Positions 15,414 to 23,829 of a stretch of 64,000 bases of DNA are shown here, in pieces. The position numbers were made by a program, and so were the translations under genes. Origin of the DNA: Macrococcoides goetzii (GTDB taxonomy: Bacteria > Bacillota > Bacilli > Staphylococcales > Staphylococcaceae); contig NZ_MJBI02000001.1 in assembly GCF_002742385.2 (NCBI RefSeq), positions 1 to 64,000 of the forward strand. The letters run 5' to 3'. Position 1 is the stretch's first letter, and every line of letters starts with the position of its first letter. The notes under the pieces were generated by a model, which was not told the origin of the DNA, did not search any database, and was given only the letters and a program-made list of their open reading frames with translations.

Positions 15414-15501
15414 ATATAAATGGTTATTTACATCCTTTAATAAATATGATTACATATAATTAACATATATATGTAACTATTGTACAGACAGGGGATAAAA
15501 C

Positions 15502-15804
15502 ATGAAAACTTTAAAAGTATTAACATCAATTGCTTTATTAACAGTAGCTTTACCATTTTCACAAATTGATACTGTAAATGATTCTAACACAGTAAAGGCA
15601 GCTACAAAAGCTGGATACCCAACTTCTAAATATAGAAAAGGTGCACCTAAAAAATTCTCGAATTGCAAGACAGTAAATAAATATTATCCTTACGGTATTA
15701 CTTATAACCATGTTTCTTATGCAAAAAGTCTTGATAGAGATAAAGACAAAATGGCATGTGAAGCAAAAGATATGGTATTTAAAACTTGGATGGCGAAAAA
15801 CTAA
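15502..15804 (+). CDS. Secreted excalibur calcium-binding domain protein
   Basis: A 100-residue protein: signal peptide (MKTLKVLTSIALLTVALPFS, cleavage probably near VKAA, residue 33) followed by one excalibur domain, FSNCKTVNKYYPYGI...DRDKDKMACE, with the Dx-Dx-D-x3-C calcium loop. The mature region is strongly similar to the C-terminus of the nuclease at 20387 (AGYPTS(K/R)YR(K/S)GAP, NC-x3-V-x-KYYPYGIT, DRDKD(K/R)M-x-CE). Likely extracellular. AGGGGAT precedes ATG. Confidence 0.88.
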   Translation: MKTLKVLTSIALLTVALPFSQIDTVNDSNTVKAATKAGYPTSKYRKGAPKKFSNCKTVNKYYPYGITYNHVSYAKSLDRDKDKMACEAKDMVFKTWMAKN

Positions 15805-15808
15805 TATT

Positions 15809-15840
15809 AAGTCCTGCAAATGCAGGGCTTTTATTTTTTT
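15809..15840 (+). terminator. Terminator after excalibur gene
   Basis: AAGTCCTGCA with TGCAGGGCTT (one G-U pair, 2-nt loop AA) followed by TTATTTTTTTT. Confidence 0.75.
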
Positions 15841-15884
15841 TGAATTGTTTTCTGAAGTATAATTTCTTTAAGGAGATGATACGG

Positions 15885-16700
15885 ATGGAGACGATTAAGT
15901 TAAATAACGGAATGGATATGCCGGTACTGGGGTTTGGTACATATTTAAGTGACAATACGCATATCGGAAAGTACGTGGAGCAGGCGATTCGAGCAGGTTA
16001 TCGTTTAATTGATACAGCTGCATATTACCATAACGAAGTGGCGGTTGGTCACTCTATTCAAAAGTCTGGTGTTGCAAGAGAAGATATATTCTTAACGACG
16101 AAAGTAATGTCTGATGGATATGATGCGACAATTGCTGCATTGAACGATTCATTTAATAAACTCGCTGTCGATTATTGTGATCTCGTACTTATTCACTGGC
16201 CGACAAATGATAGCATCGGTACGTATCAGGCATTAGAAGGTTTCGTGAAAGACGGAAGAGTCCGTGCAATCGGTTTATCAAACTTTAATTCAGAAGAGAC
16301 TGAAGCAATACTAAATATTGCTACTGTTAAACCTGTAGTGAATCAAGTAGAGACGCATATAAATTTTCAGCAGAAGAAGTTACATCAGTATTTATCAGAA
16401 CGAGAAATAGTTCATCAAGCATGGTCGCCACTTGGAGAAGGTGCTTTATTAGGCAACTCAGTCGTGAAAGAATTAGCAAATAAATATAAGAAGTCACCGG
16501 CACAAATTATGTTAAAATTCTTAATCCAGGAACAGGTTGTCGTTATTCCAAAGTCTACACGCTTAGAACATATTAAGAATAATATTGATATCTTTGATTT
16601 TAAAATTACAAATGAAGATATGAATTTATTGCGTTTACTCGATAAGAAACAATCTATATCCGGCTGGCCACAGTCGATGGATATTGAGAAAGAATATTAG
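15885..16700 (+). CDS. Aldo/keto reductase
   Basis: A 271-residue AKR with LGFGTYL, the catalytic GYRLIDTAAYYHNE (Asp and Tyr of the Asp-Tyr-Lys-His tetrad), LTTKV (Lys), LVLIHWP (His) and the NADP-binding VVIPKST near the C-terminus. ATG 15885 follows AAGGAGATGAT; the longer frame upstream has no ribosome-binding site and overlaps the preceding terminator. NADPH-dependent reduction of carbonyl substrates is expected; the physiological substrate cannot be told. Confidence 0.93.
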   Translation: METIKLNNGMDMPVLGFGTYLSDNTHIGKYVEQAIRAGYRLIDTAAYYHNEVAVGHSIQKSGVAREDIFLTTKVMSDGYDATIAALNDSFNKLAVDYCDLVLIHWPTNDSIGTYQALEGFVKDGRVRAIGLSNFNSEETEAILNIATVKPVVNQVETHINFQQKKLHQYLSEREIVHQAWSPLGEGALLGNSVVKELANKYKKSPAQIMLKFLIQEQVVVIPKSTRLEHIKNNIDIFDFKITNEDMNLLRLLDKKQSISGWPQSMDIEKEY

Positions 16701-16732
16701 GAGTATGGATAAACATAAGCACTTAGAAAAAG

Positions 16733-16814
16733 AAAGGGATTTATTATGTTTATCGCATAAATAAATCCCTTTGGTACAGAATTACAATAAGCGCTACATT
16801 AGTAGGGCTTATTT
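16733..16814. terminator. Two hairpins between convergent genes
   Basis: A 13-bp stem (AAAGGGATTTATT at 16733 with AATAAATCCCTTT at 16760) has no U tract. A second hairpin, AATAAGCGCTAC with GTAGGGCTTATT and then TTTTT, overlaps the stop of the minus-strand gene and may work as the actual terminator for the plus strand. Confidence 0.5.
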
Positions 16815-17123
16815 ATTTTTAATAAATTTTAGATAAGTAGTGACAATAATAAAGAGCATTATGAATAATCCGATTTTAATCCAGTAATTAAAAAAGATGC
16901 TCAGAATAGTTACGCATATAACACTATAGATTATATGGATAAAAATATAGTTATAGTAATCTTTTGATAATAAAGTTTGTTTTTTCTTTTCGTCAGAGAA
17001 TAAAAATGCTGTAAAGAGGTTACTCATGATCAAATGGAACATAATATCGGATCCGTTTTCTTTTATGAAAAAACCAAGGAATAAGTTCAAGGATAATATT
17101 AAAAACAAATAGAATGGATTCAT
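16809..17123 (-). CDS. Small polytopic membrane protein, unknown
   Basis: A 104-residue protein with four hydrophobic segments (FYLFLILSLNLFLGFF, MFHLIMSNLFTAFLF, IFIHIIYSVICVTILSIFF, IGLFIMLFIIVTTYL). ATG 17123 follows GAGGTGG; a GTG three codons earlier overlaps that site. Not recognised. Confidence 0.6.
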   Translation of the reverse strand: MNPFYLFLILSLNLFLGFFIKENGSDIMFHLIMSNLFTAFLFSDEKKKQTLLSKDYYNYIFIHIIYSVICVTILSIFFNYWIKIGLFIMLFIIVTTYLKFIKNK

Positions 17124-17299
17124 TATTACCACCTCATAGTGTTGTTATATTTTCATTGTGATGGTAAAAAATAGATTTGTAAAGTGTATTTCAATCATGA
17201 TATCTCCGACGTTTATTAAAAATATAGTGTAATAAGAAATAAAATTTATTATAATTAAATAAAAATAGTTACCAAATATTATCATAGGAGATAATTATT

Positions 17300-18394
17300 A
17301 TGAAGAAAAGTATGCAATTTTTAATTACTTTAGCTAGTTTTTCATTAATTTTAAGTGGCTGTGGAGAAGAAGAGACGAAAGAAAAAGGTGCAACAAAAAT
17401 CGAAAGTAATACATCACAAGATGATACAAAGGATAAGAAAGTATCGAATAGTGAGAAGAAAGAAGCCGTTACTACTGAAGATAGGGATGAGGATACCCAG
17501 CAATCAACGAAAGAAGGTCAGTTAACGTTAGTTAATGGGGTGTCTCATTATAATTTTCCGTCAATATTAAATAAAAGTTTTGCTGATTCAATATTAAGTA
17601 ATACCTTTAATATTGAAGGATGGGGAATCAACAAAGAGGTAAATGTGCCAAGTATTCTTAGAGAAGATAGAAAATTATCACACGAAAACAGCTTAAAATA
17701 TGATAATTTCGAAATGGTTCTTGGTGGTGATATTTATACGAGAGATTTTAGTACATTTGTTCTAGAGGTTAAAGATCAAGGCGTACGAACGGATGATTTA
17801 ATTAAAGCATGGGGTGTAAAAGTTACGCATAATACAGAATCATCGATTATTTATGATGGTATTAATAATAACGGTTATCATGTTGTAGTAACTGAAAATG
17901 CTGATCATATAGTTGAAACTATTAATATCCGTAAAGGTGATTATAAGAATGGTGATACAGTAAATAACACATCTGTACATGACCCAAAAATAGAAATGCG
18001 TGATGGCACTGCATATTACAATTTCCCTGACATTACAAACTTTGATTTTGCATATCAAGTATGTACCGCAGCATTTAAGATTAACGGTATAGGTTTAGGA
18101 GATACTCCAAATCTTGATGATCTTGGTGAATATAGTGAAAATGGTACAATTAAAGAATTTGGCAATTTCGGTTTTGAGATGATAGAGGATAGAGTGCTTG
18201 GCCTCAAGCTCAATGTTGCTGATCAAAATGTGCACATTGATGCATTAGAGAAAGCTTGGAAGAGTAAGGTTGATATCCGTAAAGAGAATAGTATATTCTA
18301 TGATAACGATAAAACAAATGGATTTCTTGTAAGAGTAGATTTTGATGATAATGGTATTGTCCAGGATATTTTTATTCTTGGTTTAATCGATTAG
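17300..18394 (+). CDS. Lipoprotein with two tandem copies of an unknown domain
   Basis: A 364-residue lipoprotein (lipobox LILSGC, Cys21). A charged Ser/Thr/Lys/Glu linker runs to about residue 72. Two similar domains follow: residues about 75-220 (LTLVNGVSHYNFPSI...TFVLEVKDQGVRTDDLIKAWGVKV...IIYDGINNNGYHVVV) and about 228-364 (IEMRDGTAYYNFPDI...LGLKLNVADQNVHIDALEKAWKSKV...IFYDNDKTNGFLVRV). The duplication is visible by eye. Family and function are unknown. ATAGGAGAT precedes ATG; a terminator follows (CACCCT-gaaa-AGGGTG and TTTTT). Confidence 0.8.
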   Translation: MKKSMQFLITLASFSLILSGCGEEETKEKGATKIESNTSQDDTKDKKVSNSEKKEAVTTEDRDEDTQQSTKEGQLTLVNGVSHYNFPSILNKSFADSILSNTFNIEGWGINKEVNVPSILREDRKLSHENSLKYDNFEMVLGGDIYTRDFSTFVLEVKDQGVRTDDLIKAWGVKVTHNTESSIIYDGINNNGYHVVVTENADHIVETINIRKGDYKNGDTVNNTSVHDPKIEMRDGTAYYNFPDITNFDFAYQVCTAAFKINGIGLGDTPNLDDLGEYSENGTIKEFGNFGFEMIEDRVLGLKLNVADQNVHIDALEKAWKSKVDIRKENSIFYDNDKTNGFLVRVDFDDNGIVQDIFILGLID

Positions 18395-18402
18395 ATGAAG
18401 CA

Positions 18403-18427
18403 CCCTGAAAAGGGTGTTTTTATTTTG
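18403..18427 (+). terminator. Terminator after lipoprotein gene
   Basis: CACCCT / AGGGTG stem with GAAA loop followed by a T-rich run. Confidence 0.65.
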
Positions 18428-18530
18428 TGTCGAAAATGTTCACAATTATAAAAATATTTTGCAGATATATATACATATTTATTGAGGTTATATTAAAGAT
18501 TCTTTAATATATAAACTATCACGTGATGGT

Positions 18531-18926
18531 TTGGATGGAGGAGAGCTAATTGGGAAGGACATATTAAAAATAGGCGAACTAGCTAAATTAGCAGGTGTAA
18601 CAAACAGAACGGTGGATTATTACACCAATCTTGGATTATTAGAATTTAATAGAAGTGAATCAAACTACAGATATTATTCAAACACAATGGTAAACAGAAT
18701 TAAGGAAATTGAGCAGCTTAAACAAGAAGGTATGCATTTAAATGAAATTAAAAATAAATTTACATCACATGAAGTCATAGATATTCAAGATTTAAGATTA
18801 AAGATAAATCAATTAGAACATGATATTAAGCATATTGCACAGTCTGAAGATATAACCGAAGCAAGATCTTTAGCCAAGAAAGATTTAGCTTTAATTAAAG
18901 CATTACTATTATTTATACAAAATTAA
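18531..18926 (+). CDS. MerR-family regulator next to CNNM/CBS gene
   Basis: About 131 residues with a MerR N-terminal winged HTH (LKIGELAKLAGVTNRTVDYYTNLGLLEFNRSESNYRYYSNTMVNRIKEIEQLK) and a short coiled-coil dimerisation helix (INQLEHDIKHIAQ). No metal-binding cysteines are visible. The start is unclear: the in-frame TTG 18531 has no ribosome-binding site, while GGAGGAG inside the frame points to ATT 18549. The CNNM/CBS membrane-protein gene begins 37 bases after its stop, so it may control that gene; in S. aureus a similar regulator-MpfA arrangement is, to my recollection, involved in magnesium tolerance. Confidence 0.82.
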   Translation: MDGGELIGKDILKIGELAKLAGVTNRTVDYYTNLGLLEFNRSESNYRYYSNTMVNRIKEIEQLKQEGMHLNEIKNKFTSHEVIDIQDLRLKINQLEHDIKHIAQSEDITEARSLAKKDLALIKALLLFIQN

Positions 18927-18927
18927 C

Positions 18928-18966
18928 GGAGGTGAGTATTCTGTCATTTGACAGAATATATTATTG
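18928..18966 (+). promoter_or_regulatory. Hairpin placed between Shine-Dalgarno and TTG start codon
   Basis: GGAGGTGA (18928-18935) is separated from the TTG start at 18964 by 28 bases, far too long in linear form. A perfect 9-bp hairpin, TATTCTGTC-ATTT-GACAGAATA (18937-18958), fills the gap. When folded it leaves one base on its 5' side and five on its 3' side, restoring normal spacing. An in-frame TGA at 18949 excludes a start within the hairpin's first arm. Folding could thus control translation. Confidence 0.65.
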
Positions 18967-20271
18967 GAAACAACTATAAATTTACTTATATTTACGATAC
19001 TAATCATTTTAACCGCATTTTTCGTCGCAACAGAATTCGCAATCGTCAAGGTAAGACATTCAAGATTAAATCAGCTTGTTAATGAAGGCAAGCCTGGCGC
19101 TTTATCTGCTAGTAAAGTAGTAAATCATTTAGATGAATATTTAAGTGCTTGTCAATTAGGGATTACAATTACAGCATTAGGTATAGGTATGGTTGGGGAA
19201 AAGACTTTTGAATTTATCCTTCATCCTATGTTTGAGATGATAGGTATACCAACTGATTTAATTCATATTTTTACTTTAGTTGCTGCATTCATAATCGCTA
19301 CTTTTTTACATGTAGTTGTGGGTGAGTTAGCTCCGAAAACAATTGCGATACAGAAAGCAGAGGCAGTGACATTAGCGTTTAGTAAACCGATAATGTTCTT
19401 CTATAGAATACTTTATCCGTTTATTTGGTTATTAAATGGTTCAGCAAGATTATTATTGAAAGCAATCGGTATCAAACCAGTAGGAGAACATGAATTAACC
19501 CATACTGAAGAAGAATTGCGTATGTTACTTGCAGATAGTTATCAATCTGGTGAAATCAATATCAATGAGCTTAAAGTAATTAATAACGCATTTGAGTTTG
19601 ATGATAAAGTTGCTCGAGAAGTAATGACACCAAGAAACGAAATTATTGCAATTGATATCAATGCTAATATTATTGACGTCATAGAAATGATACAGCACGA
19701 ACGTTATACAAGATATCCAGTATATGAAATTGATAAAGACAATATTGTAGGTTATGTTCATATAAAAGATTTTATTGATTTAACATTACAAGATATTAAG
19801 ATTATACAAGAGAAGCAATTAACTGATTATATCCATCCAGTTATGAGAGAAATTGAAACAGTAGCTTTAACTAAACTTCTGCATAAGATGAAAGCAAATC
19901 GAGTACACTTAGCAATTCTAATGGATGAATATGGTGGTACAAGCGGATTGGTTACTATAGAAGATATTATCGAAGAGCTTGTCGGAGAAATTCGTGACGA
20001 GTTTGATGCTGATGAGAAAGAAAAGATAATTAGAATGGATGATAATCATTATAAGATGCATTCTAGTGTATTAATTAGTGATGTAGAAAAACTTTTAGGT
20101 GTTCAATTTGAGGTAGATAATGTCGACACTATCGGTGGCTGGATGTTATCTTTTATCAGTGAAAATAAAGATGAGATTTATCATGATAACTATCTATTTA
20201 AAATTATTAAAAGAGATGGTAATCATATAGAGGAAATTGAAGTTTTTGAATCAGATGAACCAATAGAATAG
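18964..20271 (+). CDS. CNNM/CorC-type membrane protein with CBS pair (MpfA-like)
   Basis: A 435-residue protein of the hemolysin C/CNNM family: DUF21 membrane domain with about four hydrophobic segments (residues 1-180, including ACQLGITITALGIGMVGE and HVVVGELAPKTIAI), a CBS pair (about 200-335, VMTPRNEIIAIDIN and LAILMDEYGGTSGLVTIEDIIEELVGEI), and a C-terminal CorC_HlyC domain. Relatives transport or protect against excess magnesium; S. aureus MpfA is the nearest named protein I know. The first in-frame start is TTG, reached through the hairpin described at 18928. Preceded by a MerR gene. Confidence 0.88.
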   Translation: METTINLLIFTILIILTAFFVATEFAIVKVRHSRLNQLVNEGKPGALSASKVVNHLDEYLSACQLGITITALGIGMVGEKTFEFILHPMFEMIGIPTDLIHIFTLVAAFIIATFLHVVVGELAPKTIAIQKAEAVTLAFSKPIMFFYRILYPFIWLLNGSARLLLKAIGIKPVGEHELTHTEEELRMLLADSYQSGEININELKVINNAFEFDDKVAREVMTPRNEIIAIDINANIIDVIEMIQHERYTRYPVYEIDKDNIVGYVHIKDFIDLTLQDIKIIQEKQLTDYIHPVMREIETVALTKLLHKMKANRVHLAILMDEYGGTSGLVTIEDIIEELVGEIRDEFDADEKEKIIRMDDNHYKMHSSVLISDVEKLLGVQFEVDNVDTIGGWMLSFISENKDEIYHDNYLFKIIKRDGNHIEEIEVFESDEPIE

Positions 20272-20386
20272 TAGTAAATTAACGGTACTTATTTTTAAGT
20301 ACTGTTTTTTTAGAAATATTCACCCCAATTACAAATAAATCATATATACTTACTCTAAGTAGATTATTTCATTTGGGGGAATTTTT

Positions 20387-21202
20387 ATGAAACTGTTAAA
20401 AATGTTTATTGCAATAATTTTATTATTTATCCTCGTTCCACAAAAAGAATCACAGGCATTGTCATCGAAATACAATGTCCAATACGTTTCAGTGGTTGAT
20501 GGTGACACAGCGTACGTAAAACTTGGTAAAAAGACGATTAAGATTCGTATGTTACTCATCGACACACCAGAATCAAAAGATCCTAGAAAACCAGTACAAC
20601 CCTATGCGAAAGAAGCCGCTAAATTTCTAGAGAACCATATGCGTTATGGACGATTACAAATACAATATGATAATAGTCAGAAGTTAGATAGATATGGCCG
20701 TCATTTAGTATATTTATATGCGAACGGGAAACTAGTGAATAATGAGATGGTGCGCTATGGGTATGCAAGAGTGGGCTTTATTTATTCGCAGAAATATTAT
20801 TTAAATACATTAAAGAAAAGTGAAGCTCATGCGAAGAAAAAACAATATAAAATTTGGTCAATAAAAGGATACGTTAATCCTTTAGGTGAAGGGTTTATTA
20901 CAAGAAATAAACCGGTAGTAAAATCAACTACGAAATATAATACAGTATCAAATATTGTTTCAACGCCAAGCACAAGTAGTGTTCAAAAATCACCAACAAC
21001 ATCTCGTGCAGGATATCCGACTTCACGTTATAGAAGTGGGGCACCTACAGTACTCGCAAATTGTACTGAAGTAAAAAAATACTATCCTTATGGTATTACA
21101 GATAGTCATATCTCGTATCAACCGAAGTTTGATCGTGACAAAGATAGAATGGGCTGCGAGTCGTCAGGTATGCAGTATCAAAGTTGGTTTGCGAATAATT
21201 AA
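20387..21202 (+). CDS. nuc: Secreted thermonuclease with C-terminal excalibur domain
   Basis: A 271-residue protein: signal peptide (KMFIAIILLFILVP), staphylococcal nuclease domain (about 28-165) and excalibur calcium-binding domain (about 205-271). Active-site residues are conserved: IRMLLIDTPE gives Arg54, Asp59, Thr60 and Glu62 (equivalents of SNase Arg35, Asp40, Thr41, Glu43), and DRYGR gives Arg105 (Arg87). VVDGDT supplies the further calcium ligand. A Ser/Thr-rich linker joins the two domains. S. aureus Nuc lacks the excalibur tail. ATG follows TTGGGGGAA. Probably an extracellular, calcium-dependent nuclease. Confidence 0.93.
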   Translation: MKLLKMFIAIILLFILVPQKESQALSSKYNVQYVSVVDGDTAYVKLGKKTIKIRMLLIDTPESKDPRKPVQPYAKEAAKFLENHMRYGRLQIQYDNSQKLDRYGRHLVYLYANGKLVNNEMVRYGYARVGFIYSQKYYLNTLKKSEAHAKKKQYKIWSIKGYVNPLGEGFITRNKPVVKSTTKYNTVSNIVSTPSTSSVQKSPTTSRAGYPTSRYRSGAPTVLANCTEVKKYYPYGITDSHISYQPKFDRDKDRMGCESSGMQYQSWFANN

Positions 21203-21205
21203 AAT

Positions 21206-21242
21206 AAGAAGACATCTGAAATTAATCAGACGTCTTCTTTTC
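21206..21242. terminator. Bidirectional terminator after nuc
   Basis: AAGAAGACATCTGA with TCAGACGTCTTCTT (one mismatch/wobble) followed by TTCG; it overlaps the end of the convergent XRE gene. Confidence 0.7.
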
Positions 21243-21434
21243 GTTTACAATGATATCACCAGGTTGGCAGTCTAAATAATCACATATCGCTTCTAGCGTG
21301 CTGAAACGAACGGCTTTTGCTTTACCTGTCTTTAAAATTGAAAGGTTAGCGATTGTGACATTTACTGCTTTTGATAAATCGGTTAAAGATACATTTCTAT
21401 CTTTTAATACTTCATCCAGTTTTATTTTTATCAT
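21222..21434 (-). CDS. Small XRE-family regulator paired with DUF2975 protein
   Basis: About 70 residues, an HTH_26-type Cro/C1 protein (MIKIKLDEVLKDRNVSLTDLSKAVNVTIANLSILKTGKAKAVRFSTLEAICDYLDCQPGDII). ATG 21434 follows AGGTG; the GTG three codons upstream overlaps the site. It lies immediately downstream of a DUF2975 membrane protein gene, the same pair as B. subtilis yozG-yoaS. The pair may form a membrane-signal regulatory unit. Confidence 0.88.
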   Translation of the reverse strand: MIKIKLDEVLKDRNVSLTDLSKAVNVTIANLSILKTGKAKAVRFSTLEAICDYLDCQPGDIIVNEKKTSD

Positions 21435-21443
21435 TTTTAACAC

Positions 21444-21923
21444 CTAGATTGTTAAGTCGTTTTCTTCTTTGATTTTTTTAGATTCTTCGTATATTGATAG
21501 TGAAGTTAGAATTACTAAGCTTAAGAGAAATAATAATTGATTAGTATCTACTGTAGTATCTAATAAGCTTCTATATTCAGGAGTGATATTCAAATATTTT
21601 TTTAATAAATTTAAAACACCATAAATAATTGTTAGGATTGCGATTAGCAATAGTTTATCATAATTAATTGTGTTGAAATAGTCTTTGATATTGATATTTA
21701 GAACCAATTGATAAGCAAGAATAAGAATAGTGAGGATTATTAACATTTGAATTGCATAAGCTAAAAAGTAATATAGTCCTTTGTTAGATAAATTCAGCAA
21801 ATTATTACTTATTGGTTTTGAGAAAAAATCAGATATAGTAAATAGTGCTGATAATGAAGCAATGATGAAGGTCATCACAATAAAATACTTTGTGAATGTT
21901 AATGATTTATTACTGTTTGACAT
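21444..21923 (-). CDS. DUF2975 family membrane protein
   Basis: A 159-residue protein with four hydrophobic segments (YFIVMTFIIASLSALFTI, YYFLAYAIQMLIILTILILAYQLVL, LLIAILTIIYGVLNLL, LLFLLSLVILTSLSIY) and a polar charged end EESKKIKEEND. Topology and the adjacent HTH_26 regulator identify the DUF2975 family (YoaS-like). ATG follows AAAGGAGTG. Role unknown. Confidence 0.82.
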   Translation of the reverse strand: MSNSNKSLTFTKYFIVMTFIIASLSALFTISDFFSKPISNNLLNLSNKGLYYFLAYAIQMLIILTILILAYQLVLNINIKDYFNTINYDKLLLIAILTIIYGVLNLLKKYLNITPEYRSLLDTTVDTNQLLFLLSLVILTSLSIYEESKKIKEENDLTI

Positions 21924-22184
21924 AGAAACACTCCTTTTATCGTTTTACAATAAAAATATATCATATTATTTATCGAAAAACAATAAAATTTATTGAAAAT
22001 CGATAGATTATGAAAATAGGAGAAATAAAAAGACTTGTTTTTTGAAAAATCATTGTGGCACATTCGCTATTAATAGTTATTTTATTTTTTAAACTATGAC
22101 TTATTATTTTTTATTACAAATCTAATATGTTACCATTTACTACGTATTATTTTATTAAATACTAAAAAGTAGAGGAGTTTTATT

Positions 22185-23783
22185 TTGAAAAAAGGTAAGA
22201 AAATTTCACCAGTTTTCATGTACTCTGCCATTTTAATTTTCATTATGGTTGTAATGGGTGTATTCTTCCCCGACAGATTCGGAAAAGTTTCCGGAGACAT
22301 TGGGAGTTGGATCATTAACAATTTTGGATGGTACTACATGATTACGATGACAATTATCGTGTTTTTCTGTTTGTTTTTAATCTTTAGCCCTATCGGTAAG
22401 TTGAAACTCGGAAAACCTGATGATGAACCTGAATTTAGAACGATTTCATGGTTAGCGATGTTATTTAGTGCAGGTATGGGGATTGGTTTAGTATTCTATG
22501 GTGCAACTGAACCGATTACGAACTATTTATCACCTCCAAATGCAGATCCTGAAACAAAGAAAGCGATGATGGATTCGATGCGTTCAACATTTTTCCATTA
22601 TGGTATTCATCCATGGGCAATGTACGGTATCGTTGCACTTTCTTTAGCATATTTCCAATTTAGAAAGAATGAAGATGGATTACTCTCAAAGACATTACGT
22701 CCCTTATTTGGTGACAAAGTAGAAGGTCCATTAGGTACAGTAATTGATGTACTTGCAGTATTTGCTACAGTAATCGGTGTAGCTGTATCATTAGGTATTG
22801 GTACTATGCAGATTAATGGTGGACTTAATTACTTATTTGGTATTCCACAAAACTTCTTAGTACAAGCTATTATTATTATGGTAGCAACAGTATTGTTCCT
22901 AGCAAGTGCATGGAGTGGATTAAGTAAAGGTATTCAATATTTAAGTAATTTAAATATGGGATTAGCTGGACTTCTATTATTAATCACAATGATTGTAGGT
23001 CCAACAGCACTAATCTTTAAAGTGATGACTTCAGCGACAGGATTATATTTAGATGGATTTATTTTCAATAGTTTAGATGTTGCACCACTGAATGCTTCAA
23101 AAGCGAAATGGTTAGAAAGTTGGACAATTTACTACTGGGGTTGGTGGATTAGTTGGAGTCCATTCGTAGGGATATTCATTGCGCGTGTATCTAAAGGACG
23201 TTCAATTAGACAATTCATTATTGCCGTTCTACTTGTACCGACATTAGTAAGTATAGTTTGGTTCAGTGTATTTGGAGTTACTGGTATAGAGATTGCGAAG
23301 AAAGTACCTGGAATTTTTGGTTTAACGACTGAAACGCAACTATTCGGTATATTTAATGAATTACCATTCGGTACAATATTATCTATTGTTGCAATGTTGC
23401 TTGTAAGTTCATTCTTTATTACATCTGCTGACTCAGCAACATTCGTATTAGGAATGCAAACATCGTATGGGTCATTAACACCATCGGCAAAAATAAAAGT
23501 AACATGGGGGATTTTATTGTCACTCATAGCTTTCGTTCTATTATTATCAAGTGGTGATAAAGGACTAGGTGCATTACAATCTGCAGCAATTATTTCAGCA
23601 TTTCCGTTTAGTTTGGTTATTATATTAATGATGATCTCGTTCTATAAAGATGCAGACTTAGAAAGACGTCATCTTGGATTAACGATTACACCAGATAAAG
23701 AGAAGATGGAAGAGTATGTTGAAGAAACAAGAAAAGATGAGAATTATGAATTAGAACGTGAAGCAACTGAGGAAGTATATTAA
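22185..23783 (+). CDS. opuD: BCCT family betaine/choline transporter (OpuD-type)
   Basis: A 532-residue BCCT transporter with about twelve membrane segments. Typical motifs are MLFSAGMGIGLVFYGATEPITNY, FHYGIHPWAMYGIVALSLAYFQFR, and the aromatic substrate-box region ESWTIYYWGWWISWSPFVGIFIARVSKGRSIRQF. Sodium-coupled uptake of glycine betaine for osmoprotection is the expected role, but substrate cannot be proven by sequence. TTG start after TAGAGGAG. A strong terminator follows. Complements the ABC-type OpuC system at 33.7-37 kb. Confidence 0.92.
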   Translation: MKKGKKISPVFMYSAILIFIMVVMGVFFPDRFGKVSGDIGSWIINNFGWYYMITMTIIVFFCLFLIFSPIGKLKLGKPDDEPEFRTISWLAMLFSAGMGIGLVFYGATEPITNYLSPPNADPETKKAMMDSMRSTFFHYGIHPWAMYGIVALSLAYFQFRKNEDGLLSKTLRPLFGDKVEGPLGTVIDVLAVFATVIGVAVSLGIGTMQINGGLNYLFGIPQNFLVQAIIIMVATVLFLASAWSGLSKGIQYLSNLNMGLAGLLLLITMIVGPTALIFKVMTSATGLYLDGFIFNSLDVAPLNASKAKWLESWTIYYWGWWISWSPFVGIFIARVSKGRSIRQFIIAVLLVPTLVSIVWFSVFGVTGIEIAKKVPGIFGLTTETQLFGIFNELPFGTILSIVAMLLVSSFFITSADSATFVLGMQTSYGSLTPSAKIKVTWGILLSLIAFVLLLSSGDKGLGALQSAAIISAFPFSLVIILMMISFYKDADLERRHLGLTITPDKEKMEEYVEETRKDENYELEREATEEVY

Positions 23784-23797
23784 ATTAATCTAATTTT

Positions 23798-23828
23798 ACT
23801 CACTAGCATGTGCTAGTGAGTATTTTTT
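23798..23828 (+). terminator. Terminator after opuD-type gene
   Basis: An 11-bp perfect stem (ACTCACTAGCA / TGCTAGTGAGT) followed by ATTTTTT. Confidence 0.88.
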
Positions 23829-23829
23829 G

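Noticed and set aside
21090-21275. 61-residue plus-strand frame at the end of nuc
   Set aside because: Overlaps the excalibur domain in another frame and runs through the terminator.
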